Shown piece after piece: positions 1 through 7,200 of a stretch of 17,288 bases of DNA (its first letter is position 1; every line of letters begins with the position of its first letter). The notes under the pieces were generated by a model. It was not told where the DNA came from and made no database searches. It saw only the letters and a list, made by a program, of their open reading frames with translations. Origin of the DNA: Nitrososphaeria archaeon (lineage in GTDB: Archaea; Thermoproteota; Nitrososphaeria; Nitrososphaerales; Nitrososphaeraceae); contig JAJPIN010000064.1 in the NCBI GenBank assembly GCA_021324715.1, forward strand, positions 1-17,288, written 5' to 3'. A program made the position numbers and the translations under genes.

Positions 1-156
1 GATGTCTCGCTAAGAGTTCCTGGAAATCCTATAATGGCAACAACATCTCCATACACAAAATATTCATACGGTCACACGTTTGGTGTTGGACGGAGGATTG
101 CAATGGAAGTGAAAAAAGGTTTGGCTTCCAACAAGCTATTCGCATTAGTTACCTAA
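1..156 (+). CDS. 3' end of an unidentified gene (partial)
   Basis: Frame 1 is open from the window edge to a TAA at 154-156 and encodes the last 51 residues of a protein. The peptide is Gly/Tyr/Thr-rich in its middle (…SPYTKYSYGHTFGVGRR…) and ends in a short basic-then-hydrophobic tail. The balanced composition and the stop 10 bases from the converging stop of the next gene suggest a real C-terminus. I do not recognise the family, and the catalytic part lies outside the window, so no function is assigned. Confidence 0.6.
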   Translation, partial: DVSLRVPGNPIMATTSPYTKYSYGHTFGVGRRIAMEVKKGLASNKLFALVT

Positions 157-166
157 ATGACATAAA

Positions 167-592
167 CTATTGCTCAATTGTTTCCTCAAACAGATTTTTC
201 CTTACTTTGATAGGAACATCAAAAAAAGCAGCGAGTGCAATACAATCAGAAGCGCGATAATTCCTTAAGGTTATGATCTCCTTCCGTGTTTTGAAATAGA
301 GGTTAGACCTTAATACGGGACCATTTCTGTAAATCCTAACTTCGACCAATAATAAATCTTGAAGGGATGATATTTCTTCAATAAGGTTGTATATTGTGGG
401 TATTGTACTTTTGTCACCTTCCTTAAATCTTAGGATGTGTCTTGCCACTTCTCCAGAAAATGCACGTATAGGAAATTCTCTACCATCATCGGATTTTAGA
501 GTAAGAAGTCCCTCAAGACCAAGTTTATCGACAAAACCCACAAAGCTTATGGATGCTGTGATATATCCTTCGCTTATGAAAGGTTCGCTCAT
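167..592 (-). CDS. bifunctional nuclease (BFN/DUF151) family protein
   Basis: This 141-residue protein matches the BFN/DUF151 layout. An N-terminal strand region (about 20-50) reads 'LTLKSDDGREFPIRAF', resembling the family's 'L…DGR.LPI.IG..E'. Helices follow around 60-80 (IYNLIEEISSL). The family signature is at about 112-128, where 'NYRASDCIALAAFFDVPI' corresponds to the usual 'RPSDAIALALR…PI'. The first Arg-Pro of that signature is Tyr-Arg-Ala here, a mild divergence. BFN proteins were named from a plant protein with DNase/RNase activity; related single-domain proteins occur in archaea and bacteria, with poorly defined roles. It starts at ATG 592, converges on the partial gene at 1-156 and diverges from the membrane protein gene at 711. 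A TATA-like stretch (601-611) lies close to the ATG, so the true start may be slightly downstream. Confidence 0.8.
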   Translation of the reverse strand: MSEPFISEGYITASISFVGFVDKLGLEGLLTLKSDDGREFPIRAFSGEVARHILRFKEGDKSTIPTIYNLIEEISSLQDLLLVEVRIYRNGPVLRSNLYFKTRKEIITLRNYRASDCIALAAFFDVPIKVRKNLFEETIEQ

Positions 593-710
593 ATTTTCTT
601 TTATACTCTGATTAATTTAGACTTTATCCAAAAGAGCATATGGTTACTCGAATTAGATTAATATAGATTGAATTGCATTTTGTAAATTAAATCAGTTTTG
701 GTTATTGGTC

Positions 711-1535
711 ATGGTTGAGAATTATGAATCGCTTCGAAATAGAGGGATACGCATTATTTCACTAAGCGTTTTTTCCATAATTTTTGCTATTTTTTTATAT
801 TCATTGTTCAGTTCAAATCAATCATTACCTGAGGTTGCTAAATTGTACAACTTGGCCATTGCCGTTATTTTCCTCATAGTAGTCTCATTAGCTGCCAGTG
901 GTTATGGATCTTATCTTATTCTTCAATCTGAATCATTAAGGCCAAATCATGAGAGGAGTTATCTTGGATATGTCTCTAGGATTTTAACCACCAAGACTTA
1001 CTGGGTGATATTCATTGTTTCTTCCATTTTCTATGGAGTTTTCTTTGGATTCTTATCTCAAATTCTAATATATCATGATGATGTTGTAGGAAATACTGCT
1101 CCTTCGATATCTGTCACTCTATGTTGCAACTATCCTGGATATGTTCCAATGATTACGATACAACTTACGGAATTATTTTCCATTTTGATAATTCCCTTGA
1201 ATCTAATACTTGCAATAATCGTTTCTACATTAGTTGGTATTAATTTTGCATTAAATGCGAGCTTTCTCAGAAAGTTTAAAGATCAATCCCCTAGAAAATT
1301 TTCAATCGCTTCAACTTTTGGTATATTTAGTGGTTTATTCATCGGTTGTCCAACATGTGCAGGGAGCTTATTTTCAATCATTGTCGGTTTTGGCACTAGT
1401 GCAGCGGTCTCCATACTCGCTCCCTTTCAAAGTCTATTCATTGCAATAAGCATCCCAATTTTGATAGTAACCCCTTTGTTGATTATACGTAAGATAATGA
1501 AAAGTGAGACTTGCGATGTTATAGACAATCAGTAG
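711..1535 (+). CDS. polytopic membrane protein with a GCPTCAG motif, function unknown
   Basis: This protein of 274 residues (276 if an upstream in-frame TTG at 705 is used) has about six hydrophobic segments, at roughly 14-34, 46-72, 98-122, 150-178, 200-222 and 232-262. Two cysteine features stand out. One is a Cys-Cys pair (about 138-139) in the loop before the fourth segment. The other is CPTC (about 213-216) inside 'GLFIGCPTCAGSLF', at a predicted membrane boundary. CPxC-type motifs often carry a redox disulfide or bind a metal, so a thiol/disulfide or metal role is possible but unproven. I prefer ATG 711 because both candidate TATA-like stretches (657-664 and 684-692) allow it. The gene is monocistronic: it diverges from the BFN gene and converges on mpgS. 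It is not an identifiable transporter family to my reading. Confidence 0.75.
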   Translation: MVENYESLRNRGIRIISLSVFSIIFAIFLYSLFSSNQSLPEVAKLYNLAIAVIFLIVVSLAASGYGSYLILQSESLRPNHERSYLGYVSRILTTKTYWVIFIVSSIFYGVFFGFLSQILIYHDDVVGNTAPSISVTLCCNYPGYVPMITIQLTELFSILIIPLNLILAIIVSTLVGINFALNASFLRKFKDQSPRKFSIASTFGIFSGLFIGCPTCAGSLFSIIVGFGTSAAVSILAPFQSLFIAISIPILIVTPLLIIRKIMKSETCDVIDNQ

Positions 1536-1592
1536 ACCTCCCACTAAAATAGTATATTCTGGTTTGTGTACAGATATGGTCACGATATAATA

Positions 1593-2783
1593 TTATTCGA
1601 AAATTGTTAACGTATTGGTTTGTTCCTTTAAGATTTTTTCAAATTTGACGATATCAAGATCCTTGAACGGTCGCATTTTAGGTAATTCTGGAGGCTCCTT
1701 GACTTTTTCTAAAATTCCTCTTGAAATTAGCTCTGCCCTTAATTTTTCACGTAATTCCGGATGACATAATTTGCTATGAAAAATGCTTCCCCAGCCCTGT
1801 AAGAACATCTCCTTTATATGCAAATCTCCCTTTTCCTCATGAAAATGCGGATTTCTCGTTTCGATTTGCATTACCTCGACTCCCTTCTCCATGGTGTCCT
1901 TGTGTTCGGGTGGAGTAATGCCACCGAACTGTTCCAACAAGTTAACTATTTCATAGGGCTCGATGGAAAAACCAGATGAGTATGTCAATAATTCTGCCAA
2001 CTGAATTGACATGCAGTGTTCTCCAGAATTTCCTGTTCGAATAACCTCAGTTTCAAATCCAGTATAGTATGATATCATGAGATTCAAGAATTGATTTGTC
2101 ATTTCAGAGACCCGACCAAGTTTGGAAAACCTCACCCCAGATTCGGAAATCTTTGGTTTGTAAATCCAAGATACACGAACCATAGCGTATGGTGTAGTAG
2201 ATAACGCAATTCCTGATGAAAATATTTTTGCGTATTCGTTCACCGCACCGGGTACATAGTTATCAGAATCAACGAACCCGACATATTTTTTTCCCATCAT
2301 TTTTGAAACGAGCATACCAATGAACATCCCTTCTCCTTTACCGTTACGAATTTTACTATCAGAATCAAAAAGATCTGTATACCCTACTTCTTCTAAAGCC
2401 TTGATTAGACCCGGATCCTTTTGATGTATGATTACTGATTTTTTTTCTGTGAATCTATTAAATTGTTCAAAGGCCTGTTTCTCTAGTTTATACCTATCAA
2501 TTGGTTCTCTAGGACTGTTTGATACAATTACTGTCAAACAATCATGTGGAATGCCGCTAAGGACTCCTTCTAAAAGCTTTAAACGTTCTCCTTTTATAGG
2601 AATTACAATTGCCATTTCAGACTCTATTTTGGATATGATTTCATCATCTATAGAACGAATTATCTCAGATTCAGTTTTTGATTGTTTATTTTTGTGTCCA
2701 GAATCCAACTCGTACACACGTTGAACTCCATGTAGACTTACCGATCCAAATCTCTCTGTAAATCTTGGGACATCAAGCTTCAT
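1593..2783 (-). CDS. mpgS: mannosyl-3-phosphoglycerate synthase
   Basis: This GT55-family cytosolic enzyme transfers mannose from GDP-mannose to 3-phosphoglycerate, the first of two steps to the compatible solute mannosylglycerate. The 396-residue length fits the family. Visible landmarks are the N-terminal 'FGSVSLHGVQRVYELDSG' (12-29), the nucleotide-sugar fold start 'AIVIPIKGERLKLLEGVLSG' (58-77), the metal-binding DSD in 'VGFVDSDNYVPGA' (168-180), 'RTGNSGEHCMS' (249-259), and the acceptor/metal region with several His in 'IETRNPHFHEEKGDLHI' (307-323). The partner phosphatase (MpgP) is not adjacent. The HAD-like gene at about 6.4-7.2 kb has a different subfamily look and a disrupted motif I, so I do not assign it that role. 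The gene starts at ATG 2783, 13 bases below the start predicted from a TATA box at 2818-2826. Solute synthesis suggests osmotic or heat stress tolerance. Confidence 0.95.
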   Translation of the reverse strand: MKLDVPRFTERFGSVSLHGVQRVYELDSGHKNKQSKTESEIIRSIDDEIISKIESEMAIVIPIKGERLKLLEGVLSGIPHDCLTVIVSNSPREPIDRYKLEKQAFEQFNRFTEKKSVIIHQKDPGLIKALEEVGYTDLFDSDSKIRNGKGEGMFIGMLVSKMMGKKYVGFVDSDNYVPGAVNEYAKIFSSGIALSTTPYAMVRVSWIYKPKISESGVRFSKLGRVSEMTNQFLNLMISYYTGFETEVIRTGNSGEHCMSIQLAELLTYSSGFSIEPYEIVNLLEQFGGITPPEHKDTMEKGVEVMQIETRNPHFHEEKGDLHIKEMFLQGWGSIFHSKLCHPELREKLRAELISRGILEKVKEPPELPKMRPFKDLDIVKFEKILKEQTNTLTIFE

Positions 2784-2817
2784 AAATTGATTCAGTTATG
2801 CCATATTTATTATAAGT

Positions 2818-2826
2818 CTATATAAA
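2818..2826 (-). promoter_or_regulatory. TATA box of mpgS
   Basis: On the minus strand this reads TTTATATAG, a near-consensus archaeal box A. Its centre is about 39 bases upstream of ATG 2783, which predicts a transcription start near 2796 and a leader of roughly 13 bases. Confidence 0.5.
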
Positions 2827-3337
2827 TCAATAATTCCAGCCTAAAACTAAAAACTACAATTATGACTCTTGACTATTACTCTAGAAATCTTCAAATATTT
2901 AGGAATGAAAAAATTGCGATCACATTTATTTGATTTGCCAAATATGATCTTTAAGATTTGCTGCTTGAAAATGTAGATTCGTAGCGACCCATCCCTTGAT
3001 CAAGATCCTATTTTAGGTGTCTAATTCATGGATTCAGAGCCCCGTTAGTTACAAATAATATAAATCGCCACTGTTCAGAACCTTAATCTTGTCATTCCAC
3101 CTTATTACTTTTTGAAAGGTACATTTGCTTAAAGTAACCCAAAACGTCATTAAGATATCGATAACTTAGAAGAACGATATCATAATTGATTATACACTCG
3201 GCATTCACGATGATAATTTATCTCCTAAGCTGAAGTTATTAGGACTATTGTCCCTTAATTTGGTAATGTATTGTACTATCGAAATATAGTTTATCTTGGT
3301 AAATTATCAATTTTATATCAATCCAAAAACATAAGGA

Positions 3338-3355
3338 TCACGAATCATGTCGTGA
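3338..3355 (-). terminator. hairpin downstream of the Rieske gene
   Basis: TCACGA and TCGTGA form a perfect 6-base stem with a 6-base loop. It begins 8 bases past the stop of the minus-strand Rieske gene. Read on the minus strand it is followed within about 7 bases by a short T run. Archaeal termination relies mainly on T tracts, so the hairpin is supportive rather than decisive. Confidence 0.35.
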
Positions 3356-3363
3356 CTTTAAAT

Positions 3364-3672
3364 CTATACCTCGATGAACAGCGTTTCATTTTCTATCAAT
3401 ATCTTGTGGCTTTGTAATGGTTTTAATTTTTGGGGGAACGAAATTAAGCTCCCTGTTTTGACATCCCATTTGGCTCCATGCCATGGACACGTTAATTCAC
3501 CATTATTTAGTTCTCCTTCATGAAGCTCTGCTCCAGCATGGGTACAGATATTGTCCATTGCGTAATAATTTCCATCTAATTTAGTTACTACGAGCTCCTT
3601 TCCACTAGCTGTAATATGCACCAACTTGCCTTCTTCAATATCTGAAGTTTTTCCCACAACTACCCTTACCAT
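3364..3672 (-). CDS. Rieske-type [2Fe-2S] ferredoxin
   Basis: This 102-residue soluble Rieske domain has complete cluster ligands: CTH (Cys43, His45) in 'ICTHAGAEL' and CPWH (Cys62, His65) in 'CPWHGAKWD'. There is no signal peptide, Tat motif or membrane anchor, and the two extra Cys that form the disulfide of bc1-type Rieske proteins are missing. It is therefore the low-potential, dioxygenase/nitrite-reductase-associated ferredoxin class: a small cytosolic electron carrier. Residues 1-35 form the basal strands (…GKELVVTKLDGNYYAMDN), and 'KTGSLISFPQKLKPL' is the usual strand after the second ligand pair. No oxygenase or reductase partner gene is adjacent, so its redox partner is unknown. It is divergently transcribed from the corA-like gene, with a 114-base shared promoter region. 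Confidence 0.93.
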   Translation of the reverse strand: MVRVVVGKTSDIEEGKLVHITASGKELVVTKLDGNYYAMDNICTHAGAELHEGELNNGELTCPWHGAKWDVKTGSLISFPQKLKPLQSHKILIENETLFIEV

Positions 3673-3737
3673 GAGCTTAGAAATAATTCTGTATTATTTT
3701 AACTTAATTTATGCTATTTGTCCATTATTTAGATATC

Positions 3738-3745
3738 TTAATATA
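3738..3745 (+). promoter_or_regulatory. TATA box of the corA-like gene
   Basis: TTAATATA lies in the 114-base divergent region. Its centre predicts a start near 3767, giving a leader of about 20 bases. That leader contains GAGGG (3779-3783), which could pair with the 16S 3' end, although only three bases separate it from ATG 3787. Confidence 0.45.
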
Positions 3746-3786
3746 CAATATTTCAACCCTTTAGTCATAATTAAGAATGAGGGCAG

Positions 3787-4770
3787 ATGACAAAGATTGA
3801 ATATTCTGATCAACTTGATTCAATTATTAATAAGAATCTGATCTGGATAGATATTCAAAAACCCACCAGGAAAAAATTAAAATTATTGGAAGGAAAATAC
3901 CCATTTCACGAACTTAATATTGAGGATTCTCTTTCCAAAAAGCAAATTCCTAAAATTGACAAATATCAGGATCATATTTTCGTAATCTTACACTTTCCCA
4001 CTGTGGATGAAGATAAGAGTTTTCGTTCCACTCAGCTTGCAATATTTGCCGGTCCTAAATATCTTATTACAATACAACAAGGAGAACTCAAACCACTCAT
4101 TGAAAGGTTTAATCTCTGCAAAGATAGTGAAAAAGAGAAGGAAATATTCATGGGATCATCTTCTGGTTATCTCTTACATAGTATAATAGATCTTATGGTT
4201 GATGATTTATTACATGTCTTAATGAAACTTGAAGGAAATTTGGATGACATAGAAGATTTAGTGTTTGATGAGAAAGTTGCAATAGCAAGGGACATTTCAT
4301 TATTGCGGAGAGAGATAACAACTCTTAGGCGAGTAGTTGTTCCTTTAAGCAGAATTATATTGGAACTCAGCAAAGAAATGCAAAGATTTTCTGAAGAAGA
4401 TTTGACTGATTATTACGATGATGTCAGAGATCATACAGATAAGGTTCTTGAAGTTCTTGAGGAATCTAAAGAAACTATAGAAATTTTCAAGGACACTGAT
4501 TTCATGTTAAGTACGGAAAAATCAAATAAAATATTGTCTCTTCTCACTATTCTATTTACTCTTTCCATTCCTGCTACGGTAATTGGTACTTATTATGGAA
4601 TGAATATTAACCTCCCAGGTGGTATTATCACTGGCAGCCCAGATTTTCTTGGCCCATATACTTCATTCATAATATTACTAACAATTGCTATAGTTCCATC
4701 ATTGGTAATGGTTTGGTATTTTAAGAAATTAGGATGGTTCGGCTGGTATAATAAAAAAATTAAATTCTGA
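3787..4770 (+). CDS. corA: CorA-family magnesium/divalent cation transporter
   Basis: This 327-residue protein shows the CorA architecture: a long cytoplasmic domain (1-245, ending in extended charged helices at about 140-245) followed by two membrane helices (about 250-270 and 292-312). The signature 'YYGMNINLPGG' with Gly-Met-Asn at 271-273 sits at the end of the first helix, where it forms the selectivity loop of the pentamer. The C-terminal tail after helix two is short and basic (YNKKIKF), as is normal. CorA proteins pass Mg2+ or, in some branches, Co2+, Ni2+ or Zn2+; sequence alone does not decide the ion. ATG 3787 is preferred because an upstream ATG at 3777 is out of frame. The gene converges on the methyltransferase gene, with only 30 bases between the stops. 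Confidence 0.93.
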   Translation: MTKIEYSDQLDSIINKNLIWIDIQKPTRKKLKLLEGKYPFHELNIEDSLSKKQIPKIDKYQDHIFVILHFPTVDEDKSFRSTQLAIFAGPKYLITIQQGELKPLIERFNLCKDSEKEKEIFMGSSSGYLLHSIIDLMVDDLLHVLMKLEGNLDDIEDLVFDEKVAIARDISLLRREITTLRRVVVPLSRIILELSKEMQRFSEEDLTDYYDDVRDHTDKVLEVLEESKETIEIFKDTDFMLSTEKSNKILSLLTILFTLSIPATVIGTYYGMNINLPGGIITGSPDFLGPYTSFIILLTIAIVPSLVMVWYFKKLGWFGWYNKKIKF

Positions 4771-4800
4771 CAAAAGGCTTATTTTTAGGCACAACTAACC

Positions 4801-5562
4801 TTAATGTTCAATTAAAGACGACATGTCTATGTTGAAGAATGTTCGTAGAATGCCCAGATATGATTCAACTGGAGGCGGGATCTCATCTTCACATGATACC
4901 TTCATTTTCCATGCATTTATCCAAATTATCATTGCATATAGAATGTTGAGAAACCTCTTATACTGAGATGGCACAACCTCCAAACTTTCCAGATATTTGT
5001 CGCCTAACATCCACGCTGCCGTAAAATCCAGGCATTTCTGGCCATAAACAACTTTGATTTGTTCTTCAATACTCACTGCAAACTTGAATGGAGTGCTTGA
5101 CACAAAAAAAGGAAAATCAATTTTGTCCGGCATAATTAGACCTGGTGGAGACCATATCGAAATTATTTTACTACCAAATTTCAATTCTGAAGAGAATTTT
5201 CGTATCATTTTTTGTATGATTCTATCATCATTTGACAAAAAAAGAAACACATTACCATCAGAGATATCCATCCTACGTATATCATTGATGACTACCTTAA
5301 CGTTTTTTAATTTTTGTGTCTTTCCTACAATTTCTCTTACAGCTGTTTTACTTTTTTCAACTCCTATAGCCTTCTTTACTTTATATTCTGTCGAAGCGAT
5401 GTAAATAGCATCACTATTTCCGCAACCAAGATCATAAAAAATATCTCTCGCATCAAGACATGCAAGGTTGAACATTCTTCTTATAACATTATCTGGCATT
5501 TTGATATTATTTCCTTTAAGGATCGAACCGGGCAAAGTAGAGATAAATTCGCTAATGTTCAT
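4801..5562 (-). CDS. class I SAM-dependent methyltransferase, substrate unknown
   Basis: The protein is 253 residues. The SAM-binding Rossmann motif I is clear in 'DIFYDLGCGNSDAIYIAS' (40-57). It is followed by an acidic strand end 'AIGVEKSKTAV' (65-75, Glu69 as the ribose-binding residue) and by 'VVINDIRRMDI' (90-100). The 'NDDRIIQKMIRKFSSELKFG' stretch (111-130) and 'KIISIWSPPGLI' (132-143) fit the later strands. Motif I resembles the DOT1-like/histone-lysine style ('DLGCGNG…'), but the family is too broad to name a substrate. Residues 155-253 form a C-terminal extension with Trp/Lys-rich helices (…MIIWINAWKM…) that I do not recognise. It is transcribed divergently from the small Cys-rich gene. 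A TATA-like CTATAATTG (5582-5590, minus) predicts a nearly leaderless ATG start at 5562. Confidence 0.8.
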   Translation of the reverse strand: MNISEFISTLPGSILKGNNIKMPDNVIRRMFNLACLDARDIFYDLGCGNSDAIYIASTEYKVKKAIGVEKSKTAVREIVGKTQKLKNVKVVINDIRRMDISDGNVFLFLSNDDRIIQKMIRKFSSELKFGSKIISIWSPPGLIMPDKIDFPFFVSSTPFKFAVSIEEQIKVVYGQKCLDFTAAWMLGDKYLESLEVVPSQYKRFLNILYAMIIWINAWKMKVSCEDEIPPPVESYLGILRTFFNIDMSSLIEH

Positions 5563-5599
5563 TGTGTATCGGGATTTTCAATTATAGAATATCGATATA

Positions 5600-5609
5600 T
5601 CATATAAAA
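5600..5609 (+). promoter_or_regulatory. TATA box of the small Cys-rich gene
   Basis: The sequence around 5600-5609 (CATATAAAA) is a good box A. It predicts a start near 5631, just before TTG 5637, or a leader of about 33 bases to ATG 5664. It overlaps a stretch rich in ATCGATATAT that also lies upstream of the divergent methyltransferase gene. Confidence 0.45.
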
Positions 5610-5636
5610 ACGGAACTGAGATAGATTTTACCTACA

Positions 5637-5858
5637 TTGAGTCTCATTGATTCAACATTGAAAATGTTAATAACAGATGTCTGGTTTTTACCATCTGTGA
5701 ACTGCAATAATTGCGGTCATGTCTACGTAGCACATGAGCTAGGAAAGACTAAAGATAGAAAACACTCTCTGTTCAACATAGGAAAATGCCTAATAATGGG
5801 ATGTAATTGTGCTACTTATGCTGACAAAATTGATCAGATAGATGAAGAACTATTATGA
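5637..5858 (+). CDS. small Cys-rich, probably zinc-binding protein, unknown function
   Basis: The gene encodes 73 residues from TTG 5637, or 64 from ATG 5664. In the longer numbering it has CNNCGH (Cys23, Cys26, His28), then Cys51 and 'CNC' (Cys56, Cys58), with further His at 33 and 43. The CxxC followed about 25 residues later by a C-x4-C-x-C group is a plausible zinc ribbon or knuckle. It is not a standard rubredoxin or ribosomal zinc ribbon spacing. The N-terminal part before the first CxxC is hydrophobic and the C-terminus is acidic (QIDEELL). Its promoter faces that of the methyltransferase, and the CtaA-like gene follows after 93 bases. Which start is used is undecided. Confidence 0.65.
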   Translation: MSLIDSTLKMLITDVWFLPSVNCNNCGHVYVAHELGKTKDRKHSLFNIGKCLIMGCNCATYADKIDQIDEELL

Positions 5859-5957
5859 TTCCACTTCCTTCAGTTATTTTAATTTCAATGAATTCATGTA
5901 TATCGATGCAATGTCTTAAGATTTAGTAAACCGAAGATGACAAAACAATAATTGGAT

Positions 5958-6401
5958 ATGAAAAATATCAGGACTTTAAATTTAATATTGCCCTTTGTAT
6001 CCCTGGGTTTAATTTATGCAACTATGCTTATAGGGGTTTATATTTCATCGTTAAACAAGGGTATAGCTTGTTCTAGTTGGCCCCTATGCCCAAACGGTTT
6101 CACGATTCCTCAGGAGAAATTCTTCTATGAACACTTTCACAGATTAGTGGCCATAATTGCTGCTATCTTTACTAGTATATCCTTAGTTTTTATTAGAAAA
6201 AGTCAATGGGATTTAAATAAACTAATTGTGATAATTGTTACTTCATTGGTTATCGCCCAAATTGTTATGGGGATTTTTGTTGTGTCCACCAAATTGAATC
6301 CTATACTAGTTGCAATTCATCTCTCAACAGCGGTAACAATTTTTTCTCTAATTTTTGTCCTACTTAGGCAATCATATATTGAAATCAAAAGAAAAACGTA
6401 G
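5958..6401 (+). CDS. ctaA: half-size CtaA/COX15-like heme A synthase-family protein
   Basis: This 147-residue membrane protein (149 from an in-frame TTG at 5952) has four predicted helices, at about 8-30, 62-79, 88-110 and 117-137. The family loop after helix one is recognisable: 'GIACSSWPLCPNGFTIP' (36-52) carries the paired Cys38 and Cys44 of the extracytoplasmic CxxxxxC motif. Next comes 'EHFHR' (58-62), whose His are candidate heme ligands, and 'IHLSTA' (120-125) supplies His121 in the last helix. Bacterial and mitochondrial CtaA/COX15 have eight helices in two pseudo-repeats, whereas short four-helix forms are known in archaea and would act as dimers. Heme A synthase converts heme O to heme A for terminal oxidases. 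No ctaB or oxidase subunit is adjacent, so the exact substrate is inferred from the family. Confidence 0.82.
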   Translation: MKNIRTLNLILPFVSLGLIYATMLIGVYISSLNKGIACSSWPLCPNGFTIPQEKFFYEHFHRLVAIIAAIFTSISLVFIRKSQWDLNKLIVIIVTSLVIAQIVMGIFVVSTKLNPILVAIHLSTAVTIFSLIFVLLRQSYIEIKRKT

Positions 6402-6419
6402 GGCCAAAGGTAACGATGC

Positions 6420-6427
6420 TTTTTTAT
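6420..6427 (+). promoter_or_regulatory. TATA box of the HAD-like gene
   Basis: TTTTTATAC at about 6420-6428 predicts transcription from near 6450. That would place GTG 6442, the first in-frame start of the HAD-like frame, upstream of the transcript, and so argues for a later start. Confidence 0.4.
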
Positions 6428-6441
6428 ACTTATGATAAAAA

Positions 6442-7170
6442 GTGGCGTGGCATTTTAAATTATGGGGATGCACGACATTGATTTTTATGTTCCTTATGGG
6501 AAGAGTGTTAATAGACGATAAAATTTACTATTCATATCTTGATTCTAGATTATTATATTTATTAAATCAATTTGGTACAAGGATTGATAGTAGAAATTAT
6601 GAAGCAATCAAGTTCGATATCATAAAGAATAGAAAATTGTCAAAAAATGGGATAGAGGAACTGGTTATTAGAATTTGTAGAGTGTTGATGCCAGCGGGAT
6701 ATGAAAAAATAATTTTAAAATATTTTTATCCATCTATTGAATTTGCTGAAAAACATTTCTTACATCCATACAAAGAAGCAAAAGGTACACTTGAACTTCT
6801 TTCAGAAAATTATAAGATAGGAATTATTGCCAACGAGGACAAGATGATATTGAATATCTTGGATAAATATGAATTATCTAGATATTTTAATTGCTGTATT
6901 TTCTCCTATGAAGATAGTAGGGAACCGGATAAAGAAATTCTTAGATTGGTTTTAAATGTGTTGAATATAAGATTGGGCGAATCTGTACTGGTTGGAGACA
7001 GACTTGACACACACTTGCAAGTTGCAAATACGTTGGGAATAATTACTATAAGGTTCACTAACTCTATTTTTAAGCTACAAGAGGTTAGAGACCAAGATGA
7101 GATTCCAAATTTCACAATTAGTAATTTAAGGCAGCTTGTAGACATCAGTCTAGAGACAAAACCAGACTAA
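6442..7170 (+). CDS. HAD-superfamily-like protein without a recognisable motif I; possible 5' frameshift
   Basis: The open frame encodes 242 residues from GTG 6442; other in-frame starts are TTG 6478, ATG 6487 and ATG 6496. HAD features are good in the second half: motif II-like 'YKIGIIANEDKM' (124-135), the motif III Lys in 'REPDKEIL' (Lys164), and motif IV 'VLVGDRLDTHLQVA' (182-195), where a normal family member reads GDRxxTD. The cap-like helices occupy about 35-120. The nucleophile motif (hhhDxDGxL) is missing: the expected place reads 'LIFMFLMGRVLIDD', with no Asp pair before Gly. The predicted transcript begins near 6450, so the N-terminus is uncertain. In the adjacent frame an ATG at 6462 runs into 'MGMHDIDFYVPYGKS', so one extra base around 6497-6503 could have split a longer 5' coding region. 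Alternatively it is a pseudoenzyme. Its function is unknown. Confidence 0.62.
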   Translation: MAWHFKLWGCTTLIFMFLMGRVLIDDKIYYSYLDSRLLYLLNQFGTRIDSRNYEAIKFDIIKNRKLSKNGIEELVIRICRVLMPAGYEKIILKYFYPSIEFAEKHFLHPYKEAKGTLELLSENYKIGIIANEDKMILNILDKYELSRYFNCCIFSYEDSREPDKEILRLVLNVLNIRLGESVLVGDRLDTHLQVANTLGIITIRFTNSIFKLQEVRDQDEIPNFTISNLRQLVDISLETKPD

Positions 7171-7200
7171 AAAATATCTCCCCAGACGGTCTGCTCAAGA

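Larger units (their letters stand above)
2784..3363. other. 580-base non-coding gap upstream of mpgS
   Basis: No open reading frame of credible length, tRNA arm signature or repeat array is visible in this AT-rich stretch. It holds the mpgS promoter at its left end (TATA 2818-2826, minus) and the presumed terminator of the Rieske gene at its right end (3338-3355). In the middle is a perfect 7-base inverted repeat, GATATCG/CGATATC (3154-3160 and 3175-3181), with a 14-base loop. The segment around 2980-3050 is slightly richer in GC than its surroundings, but I see no RNA fold I can defend there. Confidence 0.6.

Noticed and set aside
2784..3363. a hidden tRNA or small protein gene in the 580-base gap
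   Set aside because: I found no TΨC or anticodon arm signature and no frame with a sensible start and composition.
3364..3672. Rieske gene as a bc1 complex subunit
   Set aside because: No membrane anchor, no Tat signal and no disulfide cysteines are present, so it is a soluble ferredoxin.
6442..7170. HAD-like gene as the missing MpgP phosphatase
   Set aside because: The motif set (GDRLDTH, short size, cap position) looks like a different HAD subfamily, motif I is absent, and it is about 3.7 kb from mpgS with unrelated genes between.
7171..7200. AGACGGTCT as a terminator between the HAD-like and HIT genes
   Set aside because: The arms are only four bases and no T run follows; it is too weak to call.
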